DNA of 64,000 nucleotides from Mytilus edulis. Lineage: Eukaryota; Mollusca; Bivalvia; Mytilida; Mytilidae. The notes under the pieces are model-generated. The model was not told the origin of the DNA. It searched no databases and worked only from the letters and a program-made list of their open reading frames with translations. How positions within the stretch are numbered: position 1 is the first letter of the stretch; every line of letters begins with the position of its first letter. The DNA lies in assembly GCF_963676685.1 (NCBI RefSeq), contig NC_092347.1, forward strand, positions 84,384,592 to 84,448,591. Reading direction: 5' to 3'. Positions 46,401 through 57,338 of this stretch are shown one piece after another. The position numbers and the translations under genes were made by a program.

Positions 46401-49160
46401 TTATACCCATCGTATAGTAGTTACAGTTACTAAAAATTAAAGACAAACGACACATTATACCCATCGTATAGTAGTTACAGTTACTAAAAATTAAAGACAA
46501 ACGACACATAAACCCATCGTATAGTAGTTGCAGTTACTAAAAATTAAAGCAAACGGCACATAATACCCATCGTATAGTAGTTACAGTTACTTAAAATTAA
46601 AGACAAACGACACATAATACCCATCGTATAGTAGTTACAGTTACTAAAAATTAAAGACAAACGACACATAATACCCATCGTATAGTAGTTACAGTTACTA
46701 AAAATTAAAGCAAACGACACATAATACCCATCGTATAGTAGTTACAGTCACTAAAAATTAAAGACAAACGACACATTATACCCATCGTATAGTAGTTACA
46801 GTTACTAAAAATTAAAGACAAACTACACATTATACCCATCGTATAGTAGTTACAGTCACTAAAAATTAAAGACAAACGACACATTATACCCATCGTATAG
46901 TAGTTACAGTTACTTAAAATTAATGCAAACGACACATAATACCCATCGTATAGTAGTTACAGTTACTAAAAATTAAAGACAAACGACACATAATACCCAT
47001 CGTATAGTAGTTACAGTTACTCAAAATTAAAGACAAACGACACATTATACCCATCGCATAGTAGTTACAGTTACTAAAAATTAAAGACAAACGACACATA
47101 ATACCCATCGTATAGTAGTTACAGTTACTAAAAATTAAAGACAAACGACACATTATACCCATCGTATAGTAGTGACAGTTACTAAAAATTAAAGACAAAC
47201 GACACATAAACCCATCGTATAGTAGTTGCAGTTACTAAAAATTAAAGCAAACGGCACATAATACCCATCGTATAGTAGTTACAGTTACTTAAAATTAAAG
47301 ACAAACGACACATAATACCCATCGTATAGTAGTTACAGTTACTAAAAATTAAAGACAAACGACACATAATACCCATCGTATAGTAGTTACAGTTACTAAA
47401 AATTAAAGCAAACGACACATAATACCCATCGTATAGTAGTTACAGTCACTAAAAATTAAAGACAAACGATACATTATACCCATCGTATAGTAGTTACAGT
47501 TACTAAAAATTAAAGACAAACTACACATTATACCCATCGTATAGTAGTTACAGTCACTAAAAATTAAAGACAAACGACACATTATACCCATCGTATAGTA
47601 GTTACAGTTACTTAAAATTAATGCAAACGACACATAATACCCATCGTATAGTAGTTACAGTTACTAAAAATTAAAGACAAACGACACATAATACCCATCG
47701 TATAGTAGTTACAGTTACTCAAAATTAAAGACAAACGACACATTATACCCATCGTATAGTAGTTACAGTTACTAAAAATTAAAGACAAACGACACATAAT
47801 ACCCATCGTATAGTAGTTACAGTTACTAAAAATTAAAGACAAACGACACATTATACCCATCGTATAGTAGTTACAGTTACTAAAAATTAAAGCAAACGAC
47901 ACATAATACCCATCGTATAGTAGTTACAGTTAGTTACTAAAAATTAAAGCAAACGACACATAATACCCATCGTATAGTAGTTACAGTTACTCAAAATTAA
48001 AGACAAACGACACATTATACCCATTGTATAGTAGTTACAGTTACTAAAAATTAAAGACAAACGACACATTATACCCATCGTATAGTAGTTACAGTTACTA
48101 AAAATTAAAGACAAACGACACATAAACCCATCGTATAGTAGTTGCAGTTACTAAAAATTAAAACAAACGGCACATAATACCCATCGTATAGTAGTTACAG
48201 TTACTAAAAATTAAAGACAAACGACACATAATACCCATTGTATAGTAGATACAGTTACTAAGAATTAAAGACAAACGACACATAATACCCACCGTATAGT
48301 AGTTACAGTTACTAAAAATTAAAGACAAACGACACATTATACCCATCGTATAGTAGTTACAGTTACTTAAAATTAAAGCAAACGACACATAATACCCATC
48401 GTATAGTAGTTACAGTTATTAAAAATTAAAGACAAACGACACATAATACCCATCGTATAGTAGTTACAGTTACTAAAAATTAAAGACAAACGACACATAA
48501 TACCCATCGTATAGTAGTTACAGTTACTTAAAATTAAAGACAAACGACACATTATATCCATCGTATAGTAGTTAGAGTTACTTAAAATTAAAGACAAACG
48601 ACACATTATACCCATCGTATAGTAGTTACAATTACTTAAAATTAAAGACAAACGACACATTATATCCATCGTATAGTAGTTAGAGTTACTTAAAATTAAA
48701 GACAAACGACACATTATACCCATCGTATAGTAGTTACAGTTACTTAAAATTAAAGACAAACGACACATTATATCCATCGTATAGTAGTTACAGTTACTTA
48801 AAATTAAAGCAAACGACACATAATACCCATCGTATAGTAGTTACAGTTACTAAAAATTAAAGACAAACGACACATAATACCCATCGTATAGTAGTTACAG
48901 TTACTCAAAATTAAAGACAAACGACACATTATACCCATCGTATAGTAGTTACGGTTACTAAACATTAAAGACAAACGACACATAATACCCATCGTATAGT
49001 AGTTACAGTTACTTAAAATTAAAGACAAACGACACATTATACCCATCGTATAGTAGTTACAGTTACTAAAAATTAAAGACAAACGACACATAATACCCAT
49101 CGTATAGTAGTTACAGTTACTAAAAATTAAAGACAAACGACACATAATACCCATCGTATA
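43470..49160. repeat. 54-bp satellite, block 1 (about 105 monomers)
   Basis: The monomer reads 'acagttactaaaaattaaag', 'acaaacgacacataataccc', 'atcgtatagtagtt'. Variants include a 53-bp form lacking one A ('aaagcaaac'), a longer form with 'acagttagttac', and point changes such as 'cattat' for 'cataat'. The left edge cuts the third segmental-duplication unit. The right edge is the insertion at 49161. Higher-order periods of about 486 and 698 bp are visible. Confidence 0.95.
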
Positions 49161-51857
49161 CAGTACTTGCAACCTTAGGCGTTACTGTTTGACGTGAACT
49201 TGACTGATCGGTGAATGATCGGTGACGGATGTTTGACTGATCGATGAGTGATCAGTGATCGGTGACCCATAGGATCCGTCAAATAAGTCAAATAACCTAT
49301 GTGAGAGTTACCCTGACAACTGTCACCGATCGATCAGTCAATTAAATTTATGCACGGATCGGACGGATACGTATATATTTAAAATTCTTATGTAAACCGA
49401 ACTCGTCAGTGTTTACAAACGATGAACGCGGACCTCTACGAAGACACCTTAATTTACACGTTAATTTGTAATAAAATTAGTTGCAATAAAAAAATGAAAA
49501 TATTATAACAGAATAATATGCTTAGAGCGTTAAATTGTTTGTGTTGATTAATAGTTTTGTATTAAATATTGTTAACATCAGAGACATATAATACATAATT
49601 GTATTATATGACTCTGTTAACATCAACTTATTCCTACGAAAATGGTTATTATTGACCGCCATTGGATTTTTGAACTTTTTATAGTTTCGAATAGGTTGTT
49701 TTTTCATGAAATTAAAAGAATGTCAAAGAAATAATATTAAATTTTTTTCGCATTGTTTAAAATAACCAAAATTATTCTTCTTTTTATCAAAAATGATACT
49801 ATTTAATTCATTTGTAATTTGAAATCAGTTATTTTTACCATCTTGAGACAAGTCTTCTAATCAGAATTGAGATATAATGAGAATTAAAATACTTAAACTT
49901 TTATTTTTGTGGAATAAGAATGCAGTAATTGATTTATTTTGATACACATTATTTACTGTCGTATGATTTGAGTACTTTTTGTACATCAAGATTGGCTGTT
50001 CTTCATAAAATATGCTTACTTTAAGGAAAAAGATACTAAATTTTTGTACGCGTTGCCTAAAATGCAAATATTTCTTAATTTTACTGAAAATTATTGACCG
50101 CCATTAAATTTTTGTATTTTTTATAGTTTAGAATAGTTTTTTTTTCATAAAATTAAAAGAATATCAGAAAAATCATACTAAAATTTTGTTCGCATTGTTT
50201 AAAATAACCAAAATTATTCTTCTTTTTATCAAAAATGATACTATTTAATTTGAAATCAGTTATTTTTACCATTTTGAGATGAGTCTTCTAATCAGAATTG
50301 AGATATAATGAGAATCAAAATACTTAAACTTTTATTTTTGTGGAATAAGAATGCAGTTATTGATTTATTTTGATACAAATTATTAACCGTCATTTGATTT
50401 CAGTACTTTTTGTACATCAAGATTAGCTGTTCTTCATAAAATATGCTTACTTTAAGGAAAAAGATATTAAATTTTTGTACGCGTTGCCTAAAATGCAAAT
50501 ATTTCTTCATTTTACTGAAAATTATTGACCGCCATTGGATTTTTGTACTTTTTATAGTGTAGAATAGTTCTTTTTCATAAAATTAAAAGAATGTCCAAGA
50601 AATCATACTAAAATTTTATTCGCATTGTTTAAAATAACCAAAATTATTCTTCTTTTTATTAAAAATGATACTATTTAATTTGAAATCAGTTATTTTACCA
50701 TCTTGAGACAAGTCTGCTGATTAGAATTGAGATATAATGAGACTTAAAATACTTAAACTTTTATTTTTGTGGAATAAGAATGCAGTTATTGCTTTATTAT
50801 GATATAAATTATTAACCGCCATATGATTTCATTACTTTTTGTTCATCAGGATTGGTTGTTCTTCATAAATTATGTTTACTTTAAGGAAAAAGATATTATT
50901 TTTATGTACGCGTTGCCAAAAATGCAAATATTTCTCCTCATATTGGAAAATATTGTAATTTCAATTGCAATCAGTTGTTATAAATGATTTTCATATGTTT
51001 TTTTGTAGAAAATGTGAATTATTCAAGAATAAATCTGCCTAAAATTATTTCTTTCTTTTTAAGGAATATATTTATGTTTACCACCATTGGATTTTTGTAC
51101 TTTTTATTGTTTAGGAGTAGTTATTTTTTTACTAAGGTAAAAAAGACTATAAAAAAAAATGTAATGTTGTTTGCATTGTTTAAAATTATTCATATTTCTT
51201 GTTAAAAAAACAGCATTTATTTTTGTAATTTGTTATTTTAAAGGCTTCGATTGTGACGAGAATATAGAAAGTCCATGATTATGATAAGTTTTTTTTAAAG
51301 AATTTTATGATGATAAAAGATACAAAAACTTTAAATATTGAAAAAAATAGACTACATTTTTCAATAACTGATCCTTTTATTTTGTTTTTCCCGAGTATGT
51401 TTGGAAAATAATAAAATCAATTTCGCGATGTAGACACTCGCCGGGTTTGAAAATATATAACCTAAATAAAACGAAAAAGACCATTCTTTAATGATGATAT
51501 TTTAATTTAGGTTTTATCTGTACATTTCTTTTCATTTCAATTCATAAAACTTTGCTAAATAATTAATAAATAAAATGTATCATTGAACGTTCGATTTTCA
51601 CGAGTCGCCATTTTAATTAAATTAAACGAAACTAAGATTCCGTAATTTGTATTAGTTCATCATGTGACGTATTAAAGTTCAATCCGTCATCAAGGTCGAT
51701 CGGTACTATCCGTCCAATAAGTCCGATCAGTCAATTACTTTTACTATAAGTCTGACGGATTGCTGACGTGAGTTTGACGCGAAATTGACTGATCGGTGAC
51801 TGATCGATGACCGCTGATTGATCGCTGAAATAGTAACGCCTAAGGTTGCAAGTACTG
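49161..51857. mobile_element. 2.7-kb TIR element inserted in the satellite
   Basis: The ends are perfect inverted repeats of 26 bp beginning CAGTACTTGCAACCTTAGGC. The monomer's TA is present on both sides ('cgtaTA' on the left, 'TAgtagtt' on the right), a TA target duplication as in Tc1/mariner-like elements. Subterminal zones of about 200 bp repeat 'gactgatcggtga' and 'tccgtca' motifs. The centre has three AT-rich direct repeats (see next entry). No transposase frame, so non-autonomous. Confidence 0.85.
49645..50950 (+). repeat. three direct repeats of about 430-440 bp inside the TIR element
   Basis: The phrase 'attattgaccgccattggat' or a close variant starts the units near 49648, 50090 and 50521. 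'gtacgcgttgcctaaaatgc' ends each one. Spacing is 442 and 431 bp. The units are AT-rich, noncoding and moderately diverged. Confidence 0.85.
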
Positions 51858-52397
51858 TAGTAGTTACAGTTACTAAAAATTAAAGACAAACGACACATTA
51901 TATCCATCGTATAGTAGTTACAGTTACTAAAAATTAAAGACAAACGACACATAATACCCATCGTATAGTAGTTACAGTTACTAAAAATTAAAGACAAGCG
52001 ACACATTATACCCATCGTATAGTAGTTACAGTTACTAAAAATTAAAGACAAACGACACATAATACCCATCGTATAGTAGTTACAGTTACTAAAAATTAAA
52101 GACAAACGACACATTATATCCATCGTATAGTAGTTACAGTTACTAAAAATTAAAGACAAACGACACATAATACCCATCGTATAGTGGTTACAGTTACTAA
52201 AAATTAAAGACAAACGACACATAATACCTATCGTATAGTAGTTACAGTTACTAAACATTAAAGCAAACGACACATTATACCCATCGTATAGTAGTTACAG
52301 TTACTAAAAATTAAAGACAAACGACACATAATACCCATCGTATAGTAGTTACAGTTACTAAAAATTAAAGCAAACGACACATTATACCCATCGTATA
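51858..52397. repeat. 54-bp satellite, block 2 (about 10 monomers)
   Basis: Same monomer as block 1, between the two inserted elements. It begins mid-monomer at 'tagtagttac' and ends mid-monomer at 'cgtata', so the insertions interrupted one continuous array. Confidence 0.95.
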
Positions 52398-53146
52398 TTA
52401 ATCAAAGATCCGAACTGCTTCATATTATATACATGTCTCATGGGCTATCAACCAATTTTTTGCTTTCTTCTTAATTATGTCTCATGTGCAATCAAACCCT
52501 TTCTTTACCATAGTAGTATGTGTGAAATGTAAAACCGGCTCCTTTTGTTTTCAAAGATAAATATAATAATCAACAAAGAATGTGGAATGATATGGCTACA
52601 GTAATAAATTTTTTGCGCAGACAAGATAAGGCAAGATGAACGTACAAACCGCCGAACCATTATTTTTGGCAAGCCTGTGCTTCACTGGTAGGCAATGAAA
52701 GCTACAATCCTCTACGTTAAATGCTAAATAGAGAGATCGTATGAAAAATGAACCCCAATACGTAGCAAATATTCCCCCCAAGAACTCTTTGGTTTCCATT
52801 GCAGCTTATTAATTATTAAATTCAAAGAGAACACCTTAAGTTCCAAACTGGGACCAATTCAGGAACCGGTCTCTTTGGTACATTCAAAGAAGACCCAATC
52901 TAATCTCTGTGGGAACACAGAAGAATATAACCCCAAATAAAAGCTAACGTACAATGTGGGGACATGTTCCATTTTCATCTTGCCATATCCCGCCAAATGA
53001 GTGGGGCATACCCACTCACTGCCAAAGAAATTACCCCTGAAACAACCCCAAATTAAACTGATTGGTGCCCCTTTAAAGTCCCGACCGAATTTCACTTGTT
53101 ATTAAACTAATCTAAATTTAAGACAATTCTCATAATAATATCAATT
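52398..53146 (-). other. 3' tail of the Ngaro-like element
   Basis: 749 bp downstream of the hydrolase stop. Short open frames occur but show no motif. I compared it by eye with the 5' leader and found no clear A/B split repeat. Within the tail, 'gtctcatg-gc-atcaa' occurs twice (52434 and 52479). Confidence 0.6.
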
Positions 53147-53742
53147 TCACTGAGGAAAAACAGCTGGTCCGCCGGATCTCATGAACTGTTCAAGTGCTCC
53201 TTGTAAATTATTTAGATAAATATCATTACCAATCTTTGATAAATGTGTTCCGTCATATCTAAATAAATTACTTTCTTTAGCACGTATGTTACTGTGCCTA
53301 ATTGCACATCCACCGATGCTCAAAACTAAGTTTTTGACCCGGAGGTTTACTCGTTTGCGAGCCCTTTCAATAGCTTGACCACAATTGGCATTGTGCCAAT
53401 ACCGTCTCATTAGTATGTCTGACCATATTATTTTTAAAGCTGGATACAATGCATGTAACCGAAGCAGGTCACATTCTATATCACTGAATAATTTCTCTGA
53501 TGTCGATATACCCAAATCATTAGACCCAAGTTGAATAACAAGGAAACTCGGAAGGGGGCGGTTAAGCAACCTTTGTTCAAAGACTCTATTTAAATCACCC
53601 CACTTCATACCCCTTTGACCAATCCAAATCATATGAGCACCTGTATTCTGTAGGCCAAGGTGAAGTCCCCCAGGTCTAGACGAAGCTTCTTTATTGGCCC
53701 AATATACTATGGATGATCCTTTTAACCAAATTGTTTTGACAC
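53147..53742 (-). CDS. SGNH/GDSL-type hydrolase domain of the Ngaro-like element
   Basis: The frame is open from 53742 to the TGA/TAA at 53147. Block I is WLKGSSIVYWA with the presumed catalytic Ser. Block II Gly is in GQRGMKW, block III is QLGSNDLG, and block V is DGTHLSKIG with Asp and His. The domain is characteristic of Ngaro elements, where its substrate is not known; esterase activity is inferred from the fold. All four blocks are intact, unlike the rest of ORF2. Confidence 0.85.
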
Positions 53743-53819
53743 CTACAATTGATGTATGTATTATTTCAATAAGCTATTGCGTTTTAAAAAGTATAACCTA
53801 TAATTTTAAATGTTCAAAC
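53743..53819 (-). other. candidate 77-nt intron between recombinase and hydrolase
   Basis: On the minus strand the segment starts GTTTGA right after the recombinase's YI and first base of an Arg codon, and ends TTGTAG before GTGTC. It contains stop codons in the frame of the recombinase. Removing it would keep one frame from recombinase into the SGNH domain. It is AT-rich, as small introns are. No transcript evidence is available here. Confidence 0.5.
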
Positions 53820-54402
53820 GGATGTATTTTGTGGAAGCATCCGATGTCCAACGACCCCATTTCTTTAATGTTTCGTCATCTACTCCTAGCCTTTTTGCTT
53901 CAGTTGCTCCACCGATTCTGAAAGAATGTGCTCTGAAATGTCCATTGATTCCGGAGAATGACAAACTCTTTTGTAAAATAGACGAAAATTGATAACGAGT
54001 GAGACTTGATCCATCAAAATATATGTATAAATTACTCCCGGATGAAGGATATCGAATTTGTAAAAATTGCTTTAGTAAGTGAATGGGACACAGAGATTTG
54101 TCGATTTGCTCACTAATAATCAAAGTTAAAGATGAGTGTAGTTGATCTGTTTTGGAACTACGTATACACAGACGAAGCTCTTCTTTGTGATCAAATTTGA
54201 CAACTGAAACGTCAGATATTTGTACAACATGTGCCCCTAAATCAGTTTTACTTTCCGCAGCTATCTCAGCCACGCAAAGTAAAGCGAAAAAACTTAGACT
54301 AAAAGCTGAAGCAAACATGACGGATTCATCTGACGAAAAACAGACATGTTGAAGTGACCTGATTAATTTTCGTAATAAATCAATTGAAATTGGTACCCGC
54401 AA
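53820..54402 (-). pseudogene. tyrosine recombinase, catalytic domain with Arg-to-Cys change
   Basis: The frame carries the family's C-terminal catalytic set: His159 and Arg162 in AHSFRIGGATEAKRLG, Trp185 in KKWGRW, and the nucleophile Tyr193 in TKYIR. The first catalytic Arg, expected in an L-L-R-V-x-E context, is Cys43 here (ALLCVAEI, codon TGC). The recombinase would join cDNA circles to target DNA. The loss of Arg makes this copy inactive. Directly after the Tyr a candidate intron leads to the hydrolase domain. Confidence 0.85.
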
Positions 54403-54412
54403 ATCGGTTTTT

Positions 54413-54775
54413 TTATGGATTTGACCTTTTTAAACCTTCTAATGTTTTCCCTACTAATAAGGATTTTGTACTATCTGTTAAATCTTGAATCTTATGTTGA
54501 TAACTTATTCCTGACATATATGTTAATACAGTAGAGGCTGACAGACCCTTGAATGAAAGGAAGGCAATGTAAAATATTAAATCGCTAAGCGGAGCTGGCC
54601 AAATATCATGTAAGTTGTATGCTGATCGAAAATTTTTAAAGGATTCGACTGCCGTATTGTATGTTTTCCAGGTTTTTTGTGCCATAGAACTGGTAAGGAG
54701 ATGATTTAATTCAATTTCTAAAACGTCCAAAGATGGTCTGGAATTGCTGTCTTGTACTGATCTGCTTCTGGGCAA
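54413..54775 (-). pseudogene. tyrosine recombinase, core-binding N-terminal domain
   Basis: 120 codons overlapping the RNase H end. They contain the SAM-like helices typical of DIRS/Ngaro recombinases (QKTWKTYNTAVESFKNF, LSASTVLTYMSGISYQHK). The frame ends in a stop next to an A7 run at about 54402-54412. The continuation is in another frame, which suggests a one-base indel in the run. Confidence 0.78.
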
Positions 54776-55523
54776 AGGTGTCTGAAACGCTGAAAATCAC
54801 AACGGGATAATGAATCGGCTATGGTATTAATTTTACCAGGAATGTGTTCTGCTTTTAAAACGATATTATATTTTAATGTGGAAAAAACTAGATTCCTCAT
54901 AAGGGACATAACTCGATTCGACTTAGAAGTTCTCTTATTTATGATAGTAACAACGGCCTGATTATCATCATAGAAAATGATTCGTTTGTTTTTAAGATGT
55001 ACTCCCCATATATGAAGTGATATAACAACTGGGAAAAGTTCCAAGTAAGTAATGTCCTTAATAAATCATGTTCTGCCCATTCTTTTGGCCAACAACTTTG
55101 TGCCCATTTCCCCTGAAAGTAAATGCCAAAACCTTTGTTTTGACCCCCGGCACTGTCTGTAAACAGTTCAAGCATATCGTTGGAAGTCCATAAACTATCA
55201 ATCATGACCGTGACTCCATTATATTGCTCTAAAAAAGAGGTCCAAACTTTAATGTCCTCGCGCATATTACATGATACCCGTACCCTGTGGTGTGGTTTTC
55301 TTATGTTATAAGTAGCATCAATCAATCTTCGGCAAAAAGCCCTTCCAGGGGCGATAACTTGGCATGCAAAGTTTAACAAACCTATCAGGCACTGTAACTG
55401 GCGCAAGGTTACCTTTTTTGAATGTAGAAACAGCTGCAAAGTTTGTTTTAAGTTAGTCAGTTTTTCCCCAGGGAGCCTCATTTCCATTTTTAAGGTATCA
55501 AATTCAATACCTAAAAAGGTCAA
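54718..55523 (-). pseudogene. RNase H domain, frameshifted
   Basis: The first frame (55523-54939) holds the RT thumb/connection region (LRQLQCLIGLLNFACQVI) and the first RNase H aspartate in LELFTDSAGGQ. Near 55055 the reading must move to the overlapping frame 55044-54718. That frame has the Glu region (MELFPVVISLHIWG), Asp in IIFYDDNQAVV, and the final block AEHIPGKINTIADSLSR. All four acidic positions are recognisable, but they are split over two frames. Confidence 0.82.
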
Positions 55524-55690
55524 AATTTCTGTGGGTTGAACGGTTTTGTCTTCGGCTAATGGAACCCCCCAATCTGAACAAATTTTCTTGAACGTTTCAA
55601 GTGTTTACTGACAAGTTGGACTATTTGCTTCACCTCCAAAAAGGAAATCGTCTAGGTAATGAAGTATATTTGAATTTCTTTGGTAAGTTC
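55524..55690 (-). pseudogene. reverse transcriptase motif C fragment, out of frame
   Basis: In a shifted frame the minus strand reads HYLDDFLFGGEA, the catalytic Y-x-D-D box. An in-frame TAA lies at 55605-55607. The text after it (for example VQPTEILTFLGIEFD) leads into the RNase H frame. One frameshift and one stop thus inactivate this RT. Confidence 0.82.
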
Positions 55691-56530
55691 CGTAACCCAA
55701 TGAAGCGCTGTTGAGAACTTTTCAAAGAGCGAACAGCTGATTGAGGCTCCCTGTGGTAAACAACGATCAAAATAATATTTACCATCAAAAATGAAACCCA
55801 ACTGGTCAAAATCAGAAGGTGAAACCCTTAATAAACGAAATGCACTCTTAACGTCGGACTTTGAAAGTTTTCCGGCTATTCCTATATTTTGGACCAAACG
55901 AACAGCGTCGTCAATACCCGAATACTGCACAGAGCAATATTTCTCATCTATAAAGTCATTCACAGAGTTATGTAGGGGATAGGAAAGATTATGAATTAAA
56001 CGGTAGTCCCCGTTCTTCTTTTCGGCCAAAAATATAGGAGAAATGCGTAGAGTTGGCAAAGAGGGGTGGTCAAAAGGACCGGCCATTCTACCTAGAGTAA
56101 TCTCTTTATTTATTTTTTCTCTAACAAGATCTGCATGAATAGTCACACTTTTTGAATTGTTTGCATTAACAGGTAAACGTGAACCGGAATATTGTAATTT
56201 AAAACCAAATCGAAGACCATGTATAAGTTCGTTTGCTATTACCTTATACGGATAAAATTTTAAAGATTCTTCTACTTCATTCACACAAATAGGGGAGTAT
56301 CCCAAAGAGTACAACTCGTAATCCTTACCTCTTTTTGCAGGCCCCAATAGGGTGGTTTCCAGAGCACCTGAAACATTTATGTTCAAATTTACATGCTGCC
56401 CCATAAGTACATCTACCGAAGTTGTAACCCTTGCATGATGCCGTGGGTCTTTGTAACTGTTCTGGTTTAGTATTTTGGACATACTGTGAACCCTTATGAC
56501 CCCCAAAAGAATTAGTATCTGAATGAGCAA
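55652..56530 (-). pseudogene. reverse transcriptase, N-terminal and palm part
   Basis: A 292-codon frame overlapping gag by 206 nt in another frame; the true start is uncertain and probably lies within the overlap. Motif order: ISPIFLAEKKNGDYRLIHNL at residues 163-182, motif A with Asp226 in KSDVKSAFRLL, and motif B LPQGASISCSLFEKF at 259-272. The frame leaves the RT reading near 55690, before motif C, so this product would lack the second pair of catalytic aspartates. Confidence 0.85.
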
Positions 56531-57338
56531 ATCTTGGAGGAGTAGAGACGTACATAACCCACAGCTCCATGTCTAGCTCTGCCCAAGACGATTGCGGACA
56601 TCTTGCCTTACGAAGGCGGTATTGTTCATCATATATAGCCCAACCTGAGCCATACCCTCTAGATGAAGCTAGTCGAACGTTAAACATGTATTTCAGGAAG
56701 TCTTGCCCTTTATTGGGCCATTTTTCTAGCACTATATCCATAAAGATGATGAATGCAGATGTCCATACGTGCAAATTTGTAATGGTGCTCTGTCTTTGTG
56801 GAGTTATAGTTAATAACCCCCCTTTTACTGAAAGATCGCCATTTAACTGGGAATCTGTGGCTAAATCTTTTGCAGATTTAAGTAAAATATTTAAATCAAT
56901 ATATTCTCCAGCCCAAATCTTTTCCTTAATTTTTACCGGAATATGGGCACCTACAGAGTCAAACACACTTGATGTGTACATTGGTGTTACACTTTCGTGT
57001 ACGATCTCTAAATTAAGACCCTGTGCATAACCCCTATTACAATCACTTAAACCTGTATTGTTAAACATACCGGTAGTAGGTTGTCTAGGTACTTGGTGTT
57101 GGTCATTTCCGGCCATCACATAAGCCATATGTTGTCCTGGGGTTTGGTCAACTGGCGCAAGGTTAGGTTGGTCACTGCCACTGGCCACAGAAATGCTGCC
57201 TATATCGACCTGAAATGGTACCGTCTCCTTGTCCGTTACTCCCGCTAGTTCTGGTCTGGTCCCTTGTGTTTTCTTCTTTTTATTTGGTGATTTCCCGGCA
57301 ATCCCCTTAGGTTTTCTTAGTCTTTTTGGTGGCTTCAT
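56325..57338 (-). CDS. gag-like nucleocapsid protein of the Ngaro-like element
   Basis: An intact 337-residue frame starting at ATG 57336-57338. The N-terminus is Lys/Arg-rich (residues 1-30). The middle is helical and unrecognised but includes FLKYMFNVRLASSRGYGSGW. The C-terminus has a CCCH finger (C-x7-C-x5-C-x3-H, CKGYNFGRCTYGAACKFEH) directly followed by a C-x2-C-x3-H-x4-C knuckle, then the stop. It probably binds and packages element RNA in the cytoplasm. It overlaps the next frame. Confidence 0.82.
   Translation of the reverse strand: MKPPKRLRKPKGIAGKSPNKKKKTQGTRPELAGVTDKETVPFQVDIGSISVASGSDQPNLAPVDQTPGQHMAYVMAGNDQHQVPRQPTTGMFNNTGLSDCNRGYAQGLNLEIVHESVTPMYTSSVFDSVGAHIPVKIKEKIWAGEYIDLNILLKSAKDLATDSQLNGDLSVKGGLLTITPQRQSTITNLHVWTSAFIIFMDIVLEKWPNKGQDFLKYMFNVRLASSRGYGSGWAIYDEQYRLRKARCPQSSWAELDMELWVMYVSTPPRFAHSDTNSFGGHKGSQYVQNTKPEQLQRPTASCKGYNFGRCTYGAACKFEHKCFRCSGNHPIGACKKR

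Noticed and set aside
51731-52273. 180-residue frame joining satellite and TIR element
   Set aside because: It runs from the satellite into the transposon end across an insertion junction, so it is accidental.
56569-57030. 153-residue plus-strand frame
   Set aside because: It is the antisense shadow of the gag frame of the Ngaro-like element.
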